A stretch of DNA of 64,000 nt from Thermohalobaculum sp965263335. Its GTDB lineage: Bacteria > Pseudomonadota > Alphaproteobacteria > Rhodobacterales > Rhodobacteraceae. Each line of letters starts with the position of its first letter. Position 1 is the first letter of the stretch. Positions 8,333 to 16,336 of this stretch are shown in pieces. The notes beneath the pieces are model-generated. The model was given only the letters and a program-made list of their open reading frames with translations, was not told where the DNA came from and did no database searches. The translations under genes and the position numbers were made by a program. The DNA lies in contig CBDHHE010000001.1 in the NCBI GenBank assembly GCA_965263335.1, forward strand, positions 1,922,001 to 1,986,000, written 5' to 3'.

Positions 8333-9352
8333 TCACACCCTCTCGATGATTTTCTCGCCGAAAAGGCCCTGTGGACGGAACAGCAGGAAGCACAGCGCAA
8401 GCACGTAGGCAAACCAGTTCTCGGTCGCACCGCCCAGGTATGGCTGGCCGATCAGGAAATCGAAGAGCTTCTCACCCACCCCGATGATCAGACCACCGAT
8501 GATGGCGCCCGGAATCGAGGTGAAGCCGCCCAGCATCAAGACCGGCAGGGCCTTGAGCGCAATCAGCGACAACGAGAACTGAACACCCGACTTCGCGCCC
8601 CACATGATGCCGGCGACCAGCGCGACGATGCCGGCCACCGACCAGACGATCCACCAGATCGTCTCGAGCGAAATGCCGACCGAAAGCGCCGCCTGGTGAT
8701 CATCGGCCACGGCGCGCAGCGCACGGCCCATCTTGGTGTACTGCGAGAACAGCGTGAGCGCGGTCACGAGCACCACCGCCACAACCGCCGCGGTCACGTC
8801 GAGGCGGTCGATGAACATGCCCCAGTAGTTGTCTTCCTCGGGCGCCCAGGTGCGCGTTACGTCCTCCCACCAGAGCGAGCCTCCCGAAGGCAATCCAACA
8901 TCCAGCGTCTTGACGTTCGCGCCCCACATCAGATCGCCCATGCCCTCCATGACGAAGGCGAGACCGATGGTCGCCATGAAGAGGATGATGCCCTCCTGGT
9001 TCACCAGCGGTCGGAGCACGAGGCGGACAACGACCCAGGCAACACCGATCATGACACAGAGCGAAAACAGGATCGCGAGGATCGAGTGCATCCCCCCGCC
9101 CCAATGGTGGACGTCGGTGCCGAGAATCCAGTTGAGCAGATGCGCGAAGGGCACCTGGCCGGTCTGGAAGCCCACGAGGGTCAGCGCCGCGAACAGCGCG
9201 AAGACCCCCTGTGCAAAATTGAAGATGCCGGACGACTTGAAGATCAGAACGAAGCCAAGCGCCACGAGCGAGTACATGACTCCCGCCATGAGCCCGTTCA
9301 GCACAACTTCCCCGGTGTTCAGAAAGCAGACTGTCGAGAAACAAGTCTCCAT
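8333..9352 (-). CDS. livH: Liv-type ABC transporter permease (LivH)
   Basis: A 339-residue inner-membrane permease with about eight helices. Family features are LNGLMAGVMYSLVALGFVLIFKSSGIFNFAQG near the N-terminus, GRALRAVADDHQAALSVGI (the cytoplasmic EAA-like loop) and the terminal LLFRPQGLFGE. It pairs with LivM. GGAGGGG precedes the ATG. It is separated from livG by 116 bp containing four phased GTGCATG repeats, and from livM by three small membrane-protein genes, an unusual interruption of this operon type. Confidence 0.92.
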   Translation of the reverse strand: METCFSTVCFLNTGEVVLNGLMAGVMYSLVALGFVLIFKSSGIFNFAQGVFALFAALTLVGFQTGQVPFAHLLNWILGTDVHHWGGGMHSILAILFSLCVMIGVAWVVVRLVLRPLVNQEGIILFMATIGLAFVMEGMGDLMWGANVKTLDVGLPSGGSLWWEDVTRTWAPEEDNYWGMFIDRLDVTAAVVAVVLVTALTLFSQYTKMGRALRAVADDHQAALSVGISLETIWWIVWSVAGIVALVAGIMWGAKSGVQFSLSLIALKALPVLMLGGFTSIPGAIIGGLIIGVGEKLFDFLIGQPYLGGATENWFAYVLALCFLLFRPQGLFGEKIIERV

Positions 9353-9403
9353 CTCAGGCCCCTCCGAACCGATGCGCCACTCCGGTCGTCAGACAGAGGA
9401 ACG

Positions 9404-9443
9404 GTGCATGAATTGTGCATGGATTGTGCATGCCCGGTGCATG
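9404..9443. repeat. Four GTGCATG direct repeats at 11-bp spacing
   Basis: GTGCATG occurs at 9404, 9415, 9426 and 9437, exactly one helical turn apart. The two middle units share an ATT before them. They sit between the livG stop and the livH start. Four same-face copies look like a binding array for a direct-repeat-recognising regulator, such as an OmpR/PhoB-type protein. Confidence 0.7.
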
Positions 9444-9468
9444 GCCGAGATCCGGGGGCCCGAGGCGC

Positions 9469-10326
9469 TCAATCATGGCTGACCCCGAGATACGCGTCGA
9501 TGACATTCTGGTTCGCGCGCACCTCATCCGGCGTGCCGTCGCCGATCTTCTGGCCGTAGTCCAGCACCACCACCCGGTCCGCGATGTCCATGACCACGCC
9601 CATGTCGTGTTCGATCAGCGCAATCGTGGTGCCGAACTCATCGTTCACGTCGAGAATGAAGCGGCACATGTCCTCCTTCTCCTCGACGTTCATGCCCGCC
9701 ATGGGTTCATCGAGCAGCAGGAGCTTTGGCTCCGCGGCCAGCGCACGTCCCAGTTCGACACGCTTCTGCAGGCCGTACGGGAGCCGCCCGACAGGTGTCT
9801 TGCGGATCGACTGTATCTCGAGAAAGTCGATGATCTTCTCGACATGCTCGCGGTGTTCCACCTCTTCCTTCTCGGCGGGGCCCACCCAAATCGCCTGCCA
9901 GAACATGTTCTTCTTCATCTTGGTGAGACGGCCGGTCATGATGTTGTCGAGCGTCGTCATGCCGTGGAAAAGCGCAATGTTCTGAAACGTGCGCGCGATC
10001 CCCTGCCGGGCGATCTGGTGGGGCTTCATCGGCCCGCGCTTGGCCCCGTTGAACCAGATCTCGCCTTCCTGCGGATGGTAGAACCCGTTGATAACATTGA
10101 GCATCGAGGATTTTCCCGCGCCGTTCGGGCCGATGATTGCGCGGAGCTCGCCTTCCTTGATGTCGAAGCTGATGTCCTTCAGCGCCACCACACCGCCGAA
10201 GCGCAGCGTGATGTTCTTGACCTCCATCATCGTGTCCCCGATCACCCTGGGGGCGAGACCGTGATCGAGCTCGGCCTTGGCGTATTCGAGGTCGGTCTCG
10301 GCCGCGGCGGCGACGTCGTGGCTCAT
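9469..10326 (-). CDS. livG: Liv-type ABC transporter ATP-binding protein (LivG)
   Basis: A 285-residue ATPase, partner of LivF. Walker A is GPNGAGKSS (about residues 66-74), the signature region is LPYGLQKRVELGRAL as usual for LivG, Walker B is LLLLDEPMAGMN, and the H-loop is ALIEHDMGVVMD. The C-terminal IGDGTPDEVRANQNVIDAYLG is diagnostic of LivG. The ATG at 10326 follows GAGGAG at good spacing; a start seven codons earlier lacks a site. It begins just after the acyl-CoA synthetase gene and is probably co-transcribed with it. Confidence 0.93.
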   Translation of the reverse strand: MSHDVAAAAETDLEYAKAELDHGLAPRVIGDTMMEVKNITLRFGGVVALKDISFDIKEGELRAIIGPNGAGKSSMLNVINGFYHPQEGEIWFNGAKRGPMKPHQIARQGIARTFQNIALFHGMTTLDNIMTGRLTKMKKNMFWQAIWVGPAEKEEVEHREHVEKIIDFLEIQSIRKTPVGRLPYGLQKRVELGRALAAEPKLLLLDEPMAGMNVEEKEDMCRFILDVNDEFGTTIALIEHDMGVVMDIADRVVVLDYGQKIGDGTPDEVRANQNVIDAYLGVSHD

Positions 10327-10336
10327 TGAACTCTCC

Positions 10337-12307
10337 TCAAGCCGCACGGTCCGCGGCGGCGCGCGGGTATGTCTTCACGTCTCGTATTTCGAGGGTTGCC
10401 GAGATAGCGCCCTTGCGACCGTCCTCATAGGTCACCTCCGTCTCTGCGTAGACCTCGGGTGAACCGTCGTAGAGCGCGTCGATCAGCGCGGCGTAGCGTT
10501 CGGAAATTGTCGCACGACGAACCTTGCGGGTGCGCGTGAGCTCGCCATCGTCGGCGTCGAGCTCCTTGTGCAGCACAAGGAAGCGGTGCACCTGGCAACC
10601 CGACAGCATCGGGTCCTGCGCGAGCGAGGCGTTGACCTCCTCGACATGCGCCTGAATGGTCTCGTAGACCTTCGGATGCCCCGCAAGCTCCTGATATGAC
10701 GCATAGGCCACGTTGTTGCGTTCGGCCCAGGAACCGACCGCGCTCAGGTCGATGTTGATGAACGCGGTGCAGGTATCGCGCCCGGCGCCATGGATCACAG
10801 CCTCGAGGATGTTCGGGTAGAACTTCAGCTTGTTCTCGACGTATTTCGGTGCAAACAGGCTGCCATCGGCCATTTTGCCCACGTCTTTCGCCCGATCGAT
10901 GATCCTGAGGTGACCGGTGCCTTCCTCGATGAACCCCGCATCGCCCGTATCAACCCAGCCCTCGCTGTCCTTGGTCTCGGCGGTTTTCTCGGGCTGCTTG
11001 TAGTACTCCTGAAAGACGCCCGGCGAGCGGTACCAGACCTTTCCGTCATCGTCGATCTTCAGCTCCACGCCGGGAGACGGCACGCCGACGGTATCATCGC
11101 GCACCTCACCGTCGGGCTGGATGGTGACGAAGACACTGGCCTCGGTCTGCCCGTAGAGCTGTTTGAGATTGATCCCGATCGATCGATAGAACGAAAATAT
11201 CTCCGGCCCGATGGCCTCGCCGGCTGTATAGCCGAGCCGGACCCGGCTGAGCCCCAGCGTGTTCTTCAGCGGCCCGTACACCAGCAGCGCGCCGATGCGG
11301 TACTTCAGCCGGTCCATGAATCCGACGGGCTTTCCGTCCAGGATATTCACACCAACATCCTTGGCGAAGTCGATGTATTTGTGGAAGATTCGACGCATGA
11401 GCGGTCCGGCGTCCTCCATCCGGATCATGACCGTCGTGAGCAAGTTCTCGAAGATCCGGGGCGGCGCGAAGAAGTAGGTCGGCCCGATCTCGCGGAGATC
11501 GTGCATCATCGTGTCCGGGCTTTCCGGACACGAGACGCAAAAGCCCGACCAGAATGACTGGCCGATCGAGAAGATAAAATCGCCGACCCAGGCCATCGGC
11601 AAGTAGGCGAGCGTTTCATCATGCTCGTTTAGTCCGTCGAATTCGCAGGACGAGGCCGCCGCGAAGATCACGTTCTGATTTGTGAGCACAACGCCCTTCG
11701 GATTGCCCGTGGTCCCCGAGGTGTAGAGCATCACACAGGTATCTTCGGCCGTGCCCGCCGCGATGCGCCGATCCAGTTCGGCGCCATGTTCACCGGACTT
11801 TTCGCGGCCCAGTGCTTGGACTTCGTGAAAGGCGTGCAACGTGGTGTGGTCGTAGTTCCGGAGCCCCCGCGGGTCGCGGTAGATGATATGTCGCACGGCG
11901 GGGAGCCGGTCCTTGATCGACAGGATTTTGTCAACCTGCTCCTGGTTCTCGGCGATCACGAAGGTCACTTCGGCGTGGTCCAGCACGAAGATCATCTCTT
12001 CGGCGACGGAATCCTGATAGACCGGGACCGGGATGGCGCCAACCATCTGAGCGGCCACCATCGACCAGTAAAGCGGCGGCCGGTTGGTGCCAACGATTGC
12101 CATTCGCTCGCCTTCTGCAAGACCGAGCTCTCTCAGTCCCATCGCGAAGGCGCGTGTTTCCTCGTTGGCTTCCGCCCAGGTGTGGGTTGCCCAGATTCCA
12201 TACATCTTCTCGCGACAGGCGGGACGGTCGCGGAAGCGCTTGGCGTTTTCCGCCAGAAGTTTCGGAAACGTGTCGCGACCAGCCTTAACCCATGCGTCGG
12301 AGCCCAC
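10337..12307 (-). CDS. Long-chain-type acyl-CoA synthetase (AMP-forming)
   Basis: A 656-residue member of the adenylate-forming superfamily that makes acyl-CoA from a carboxylate, ATP and CoA. The P-loop motif YTSGTTGNPKGVV, the linker motif LYGQTEAS, GWVDTGDAGFIEE and IIDRAKDVGK are all present, and the C-terminal domain has a lysine in TRTRKVRRA at the expected catalytic position. The start is a GTG with GGAGGAGG upstream. It is the first gene of the minus-strand liv cluster, with livG beginning 10 bases downstream, so the transported substrate is probably activated immediately. Length and motifs resemble the FadD15-like group rather than E. coli FadD. Confidence 0.88.
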   Translation of the reverse strand: MGSDAWVKAGRDTFPKLLAENAKRFRDRPACREKMYGIWATHTWAEANEETRAFAMGLRELGLAEGERMAIVGTNRPPLYWSMVAAQMVGAIPVPVYQDSVAEEMIFVLDHAEVTFVIAENQEQVDKILSIKDRLPAVRHIIYRDPRGLRNYDHTTLHAFHEVQALGREKSGEHGAELDRRIAAGTAEDTCVMLYTSGTTGNPKGVVLTNQNVIFAAASSCEFDGLNEHDETLAYLPMAWVGDFIFSIGQSFWSGFCVSCPESPDTMMHDLREIGPTYFFAPPRIFENLLTTVMIRMEDAGPLMRRIFHKYIDFAKDVGVNILDGKPVGFMDRLKYRIGALLVYGPLKNTLGLSRVRLGYTAGEAIGPEIFSFYRSIGINLKQLYGQTEASVFVTIQPDGEVRDDTVGVPSPGVELKIDDDGKVWYRSPGVFQEYYKQPEKTAETKDSEGWVDTGDAGFIEEGTGHLRIIDRAKDVGKMADGSLFAPKYVENKLKFYPNILEAVIHGAGRDTCTAFINIDLSAVGSWAERNNVAYASYQELAGHPKVYETIQAHVEEVNASLAQDPMLSGCQVHRFLVLHKELDADDGELTRTRKVRRATISERYAALIDALYDGSPEVYAETEVTYEDGRKGAISATLEIRDVKTYPRAAADRAA

Positions 12308-12443
12308 GCAATCCTCCTCCCAAGAAGCCTATCGCAAATACGTGCGACCAGTCTTGCGCGTCTTTATCGTCCGCAAAACGAACGTCTGCGCGCTTTGGCG
12401 ACCAATAAGGCGGGTTGCGTGGCGGTGGTCAACCCCCAAAAAG

Positions 12444-12457
12444 TGAACACCCGTTCA
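12444..12457. promoter_or_regulatory. Palindrome upstream of the acyl-CoA synthetase/liv operon
   Basis: TGAAC-ACCC-GTTCA is a perfect inverted repeat 137 bp before the GTG start. A TTGACC hexamer, a possible -35, lies next to it on the minus strand. Similar TGAAC/GTTCA half-sites are used by TetR-family acyl-CoA regulators. No regulator gene is adjacent. Confidence 0.4.
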
Positions 12458-12542
12458 ATTCCCAAAAATCTCGCAACTTTCAGGTGAAAAACAGAGGCTA
12501 AGCACCGAGAGTAGCGCTTCTACGCGGCAAGCTTCGCACAAA

Positions 12543-12575
12543 TCAAAACGCCCGCTCCGAGGGACGGAGCGGGCG
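12543..12575 (-). terminator. Rho-independent terminator of the hsp20 gene
   Basis: CGCCCGCTCC and GGAGCGGGCG form a perfect 10-bp stem with a 7-nt loop. On the minus strand it is followed by TTTTGATTTG, 24 bp past the hsp20 stop. It should end hsp20 transcription before the liv operon promoter. Confidence 0.85.
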
Positions 12576-12598
12576 CGCAATCATAAGATTCGGGCTGT

Positions 12599-13054
12599 TC
12601 AGCCTGCGATCGTCTTGGCAGCGGTGCCATTGCTGATCGCGATCGTCCGGGGCTTGAGTGCCTCGGGAACTTCGCGAACCAAGTCCACGTGCAGCAGACC
12701 GTTGATCAGTTCCGCGCCATGGACGCGGACATGGTCAGCAAGTTGGAACCGGCGTTCGAAGCCGCGCTCGGCAATGCCGCGATGCAGATAAACGGCCTTG
12801 TCGCCGGTATCGGTCTCGCGTTTCGACGCGGTGATCGTGAGCTGGCCTTCCTTGACCTCGATGTTCAGATCTTCCTCGGAAAACCCTGCAACTGCGACAG
12901 AAATCCGGTAGCTGCTGTCGCCGGTCTTCTCGATGTTGTAGGGCGGATAGCTGGGAGCGGGCACGTCACCAGCGATCAACTGGTCAAGCATGCCGGCGAG
13001 CCGGTCGAAACCGACGGTCGAGCGATAAAGCGGGGTAAGATCAAGCGTGCGCAT
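12599..13054 (-). CDS. Small heat-shock protein, Hsp20/IbpA family
   Basis: A 151-residue alpha-crystallin-domain chaperone that holds unfolding proteins in the cytoplasm. The N-terminal YRSTVGFDRLAGML and PPYNIEKTGDSSYRISVAVAGF are typical of alphaproteobacterial IbpA/HspA proteins. The crystallin core ends with GLLHVDLVREVPEALKPR, and the C-terminal RTIAI supplies the I-x-I-like anchor. GGAGG lies upstream of the ATG and may be occluded in a short hairpin. It is monocistronic, with its own terminator. Confidence 0.93.
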   Translation of the reverse strand: MRTLDLTPLYRSTVGFDRLAGMLDQLIAGDVPAPSYPPYNIEKTGDSSYRISVAVAGFSEEDLNIEVKEGQLTITASKRETDTGDKAVYLHRGIAERGFERRFQLADHVRVHGAELINGLLHVDLVREVPEALKPRTIAISNGTAAKTIAG

Positions 13055-13060
13055 GTGTAA

Positions 13061-13080
13061 CCTCCATCAGAGCGATACAT
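13061..13080 (-). promoter_or_regulatory. Possible ROSE-like RNA thermometer at the hsp20 ribosome site
   Basis: On the minus strand a TCGCT segment lies seven bases before the GGAGG ribosome site and can pair partly with it. ROSE elements of rhizobial small heat-shock genes use a U-Y-G-C-U segment in this position. Pairing here is short, so this is tentative. Confidence 0.25.
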
Positions 13081-13200
13081 GACGATGTGCCCCCTGACAC
13101 CAGGCGGGCGGGTTGGCGTCGGACCCGATCATCGGCCTCCGACAGCCATGAAGTGGGAAGCCCGGGAGACTTCGTCAAGACCCCGCCGGCACAGGCAGCT

Positions 13201-13947
13201 TTAGGGCAAAGCGACCAGCAATTCCGGCATTTCCGCATCCAGACGCACGGCGAAGGCCTGCGGACGAGCGGTTGTGCCACCTTTCGCTGACAGCACGCCG
13301 ATCAATCTCGGCTCGCCATCGAGCATCGCAAACAGTGGTGATCCAGATGCCCCGAAGGTCACCGAGCAGTCGAGAACCAGGATGCTTTCAACCGCACCTT
13401 GATACGCGCAGTCATCCTGCCGCGTGAGGCCGTGCGCCCTGTCCCGGCGATAACTGAGAAGCGTAAGTGGCGTGCCCGGCGACGGCGCAGGTGCCGCCTG
13501 AAAAGGCGAAGTCGTATCCTCGGGAATGGGCTGCCGCAGGCGAATGAGCGCAAGATCTGCGCCGATCTTCTCTGGCGTGAGTGGCGCGGCGGAACGGTAC
13601 TCGGGATGCACGGCGATACTGGCGGCCCGCCCGTGAGCGACCGCGGTCCCCTGCCGCCAGCCAGCAACAAAGTGCACGTCATCAAGCGGGTGCAGAGCTC
13701 CTGTCGCTTCGTTCACCACGCAGTGCGCCGCGGTGATCACCAAATCCGGGGCGATCAGGGTGCCGGTGCACATGCCTCTACGATTGAGTGATGCGACGTT
13801 CACGCGACCCACGGAACGCCATGGCTTGGATTCTTCAGCTGACAGCATGCGCCGCCGCTCGAGATCAAGCGACGAGGCGGGCAATGCCCCCAAAACCACC
13901 GAAGCCACGAACATTGCGGCGGTGACAACACGTGAAACTGACATCAT
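13201..13947 (-). CDS. Secreted trypsin-like serine protease (S1 family)
   Basis: A 248-residue protein with an N-terminal signal sequence (residues about 1-26, ending ALPASS). The complete catalytic triad is visible: His in VITAAHCVV, Asp in GADLALIRL, and Ser in FGASGSPLF. Four cysteines could form two disulfides. It should act in the periplasm or outside the cell. There is no PDZ domain, unlike DegP/DegQ, so it is a simple V8/trypsin-type enzyme. Flanking genes suggest no specific substrate. Confidence 0.87.
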   Translation of the reverse strand: MMSVSRVVTAAMFVASVVLGALPASSLDLERRRMLSAEESKPWRSVGRVNVASLNRRGMCTGTLIAPDLVITAAHCVVNEATGALHPLDDVHFVAGWRQGTAVAHGRAASIAVHPEYRSAAPLTPEKIGADLALIRLRQPIPEDTTSPFQAAPAPSPGTPLTLLSYRRDRAHGLTRQDDCAYQGAVESILVLDCSVTFGASGSPLFAMLDGEPRLIGVLSAKGGTTARPQAFAVRLDAEMPELLVALP

Positions 13948-13993
13948 GGAAGTCCGGTAACATCAATCTGCGGCGAAATGACGACACAACATC

Positions 13994-16285
13994 TCACGCT
14001 GAGTAGCCGTAACGGGTGCGCAACCAGATGGTGAGTGCATCACGCATCGACGCCTTTCCCTCCCGTTCGACCTCTTCAAAGAGCGCGCGCGCGCCAGCAA
14101 GGTCAATCGAACGCAGCAACTGCTTGACGGGACCTATCGCGGCAGGGCGCATCGAAAACTCACGAAATCCGACGGCAGCCAGAGAAACAGCCTCGAGCGG
14201 CCGACCAGCCGTCTCTCCGCAGAAGCTCAGGGGCGTGCCAAAGCGCTCACACCGTTCGACCACCGCGCGCAGGAAGCGCAGGAAGCTTATGTTCAATGGA
14301 TCGTAGCGCCGCCGGACGCGCTCGTTCTCGCGATCGGCCGCAAAGAAGAACTGCATCAGGTCGTTTCCCCCGACTGAAACGAAGTCCGTCGTCTCGAACA
14401 GGCGGTCCGGCGCATAGACAAGGCTCGGCACCTCGAGCATCAAGCCGATCCGCAGGCCTGTTGGCATCTCGTGACCCAGGGCTGCCAGGCGCTCGAATTC
14501 ACTTTCGACCATCTCCCGGCACCGGTAAAATTCGTCCGCTTCGGCGATCATGGGGAACATCACGTGGAGCGGACGTCCTGCGGCTCCACGGATCAGGGAT
14601 TGGATCTGCATCCGAAATAGCAACGGACGGTCGAGACCCACCCGCACCGCCCGCCAGCCCAGTGCCGGGTTTGCCTCCTCGTTGCGGCGCATGTAGGGCA
14701 GCACCTTGTCCGAGCCGATGTCCAGTGTCCGGAAGATCACATCGCGGCCGTTCGCGGCATCGAGCACGCGCGCATACAGCGCTGTCTGCGCCTCGCGCCG
14801 CGGCATGCGATCGCGGATCATGAACTGCAGCTCGGTCCGGTACAGCCCCACACCTTCCGCGCCGGAATGCTCGAGGGAGGGCAGGTCTGCGAGGACACCG
14901 GCGTTCATCTTGATGGCGATGGTGACTCCATCTCGCGTGGTTGCGGGCTCGTGCCGAATCCCGCGATAAGCAATCCGGGCCTGCTCGGCCATCACGATCT
15001 TTTCGCGGAAGTGATCCAGCACGGTTTGCTCGGGACGCAGGTGCACGACGCCGCCGTCACCGTCGACGATGATCTTGTCGCCGCTGTTGGCATCGCGGGT
15101 TATGCGCTCGGCAAGGACCACCATCGGCATGTCGAGCGCGCGTGCCACAATTGCGGCGTGGGATGAGATCGCGCCTTCCTCCAGCACGACCCCCGACACC
15201 CGGCCGGCAAGGTCCATCAGTTCTCCTGGACCGATGTTGCGGGCGATCATCACGGCGTTCTCGGGGATCTCCTCTGCGCCGCCGCTCATCGGGTCGACCA
15301 GCAGCCGCAGCAAACGGTTCGCGAGATCGTCCAGGTCGTGCAAGCGCTCGCGCAGATACGGGTCCTTGACCCGCTCCATGCGGGCGCGCGCATCAGATTG
15401 CACTTTCTCGACCGCCACCTCAGCCGCCAGCCCCGAGTCAATCGCTTCGCCGAGGCGGCGCGCCCAGCCCTTGTCATACGCGAACATCCGATAGGCGGCG
15501 ATGATGTCCCGGTGCTCGCCATCCTGCGCGAGACCCTCACGGGCCACGAGCCGATCCGCTTCCTCACGCAGCGCCCCGATCGCCTCATCGAGGCGGCGGC
15601 GCTCGGTTTCCGGATCTTCTGCGATGGGGTCAAACACCACAAGCCGAGGCTCGTGCAGATGCACGACACCTTCGGTCGTGCCCTCGCAGGCAGCGATCCC
15701 GTCGATCCGAAGCGGTCCCTGGCGGCGACCAGGACCTGCAGCGACACCCGCCGAGCCAAGAAAAGCACCTGCCTCCGCCATCTCGGCGATGACCATGGCC
15801 ACCACCTCGAGCGCCTCGATCTCTTCGGCTTCGTAGGTGCGCGCCGTCTCGTTCTGCACCACGAGCACGCCCATCACCTCACCGATGCGTTGGATCGGCA
15901 CACCGACGAAAGAGCGGTATCGCTCCTCCCCTGTCTCAGGCAGGTACCGAAAGCCCGGCTCGCTCTGGGCATCGCTGGTGGCAATCGGCTCGGCGCGCGC
16001 GGCGATGCGACCCACGAGCCCCTGCCCCACCCGGAGGCGCGCGGAATGCACCGAGTCCGCGCGCAGACCCTCGGTCGCGCAAAGCTCAAGCGTTTGTTCG
16101 TCGCGCTTCAGATAGATCGAGCAGACTTCGGCCACCATGTTCGCGGCAACCAAGCGCACGATCTTGTCGAGACGCTTCTGGGCGGCCGCGGTCTGGGGGG
16201 CGCTCGCCTCGTCATGACCCGTACCGGCCATGACGCTGCGAAGCGTCCTGAGCAGTGTACGGGATCCCCCCGGGATGGCGGGCAT
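13994..16285 (-). CDS. ptsP: PtsP, nitrogen-related phosphoenolpyruvate-protein phosphotransferase (EI-Ntr)
   Basis: A protein of about 763 residues that starts the PTS-Ntr phosphorelay by moving phosphate from PEP to NPr. An N-terminal GAF domain (residues about 25-170, with VAANMVAEVCSIYL) is followed by the EI region. The phosphorylated histidine lies in EEGAISSHAAIVARAL. The PEP-binding barrel has FVSVGGNDLMQFFFAADREN and the cysteine motif SFCGETAG. The ATG at 16285 has GAGGGAGG upstream and is preferred to an ATG five codons earlier. It lies downstream of lysC on the same strand, a pairing common in Alphaproteobacteria. Confidence 0.93.
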   Translation of the reverse strand: MPAIPGGSRTLLRTLRSVMAGTGHDEASAPQTAAAQKRLDKIVRLVAANMVAEVCSIYLKRDEQTLELCATEGLRADSVHSARLRVGQGLVGRIAARAEPIATSDAQSEPGFRYLPETGEERYRSFVGVPIQRIGEVMGVLVVQNETARTYEAEEIEALEVVAMVIAEMAEAGAFLGSAGVAAGPGRRQGPLRIDGIAACEGTTEGVVHLHEPRLVVFDPIAEDPETERRRLDEAIGALREEADRLVAREGLAQDGEHRDIIAAYRMFAYDKGWARRLGEAIDSGLAAEVAVEKVQSDARARMERVKDPYLRERLHDLDDLANRLLRLLVDPMSGGAEEIPENAVMIARNIGPGELMDLAGRVSGVVLEEGAISSHAAIVARALDMPMVVLAERITRDANSGDKIIVDGDGGVVHLRPEQTVLDHFREKIVMAEQARIAYRGIRHEPATTRDGVTIAIKMNAGVLADLPSLEHSGAEGVGLYRTELQFMIRDRMPRREAQTALYARVLDAANGRDVIFRTLDIGSDKVLPYMRRNEEANPALGWRAVRVGLDRPLLFRMQIQSLIRGAAGRPLHVMFPMIAEADEFYRCREMVESEFERLAALGHEMPTGLRIGLMLEVPSLVYAPDRLFETTDFVSVGGNDLMQFFFAADRENERVRRRYDPLNISFLRFLRAVVERCERFGTPLSFCGETAGRPLEAVSLAAVGFREFSMRPAAIGPVKQLLRSIDLAGARALFEEVEREGKASMRDALTIWLRTRYGYSA

Positions 16286-16336
16286 CCTGCCCTCCCTCAT
16301 CTATCTTCTAGGACCACATCGGTCCCTGTACCGCGG

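Noticed and set aside
9415..9443. CRISPR-like repeats
   Set aside because: Units are only 7 bp with 4-bp spacers and no cas genes; they fit a protein-binding array.
9380..9468. Leader peptide before livH made from the ATGCAC repeats
   Set aside because: A 17-codon frame exists on the minus strand but has no ribosome site and no regulatory-codon run.
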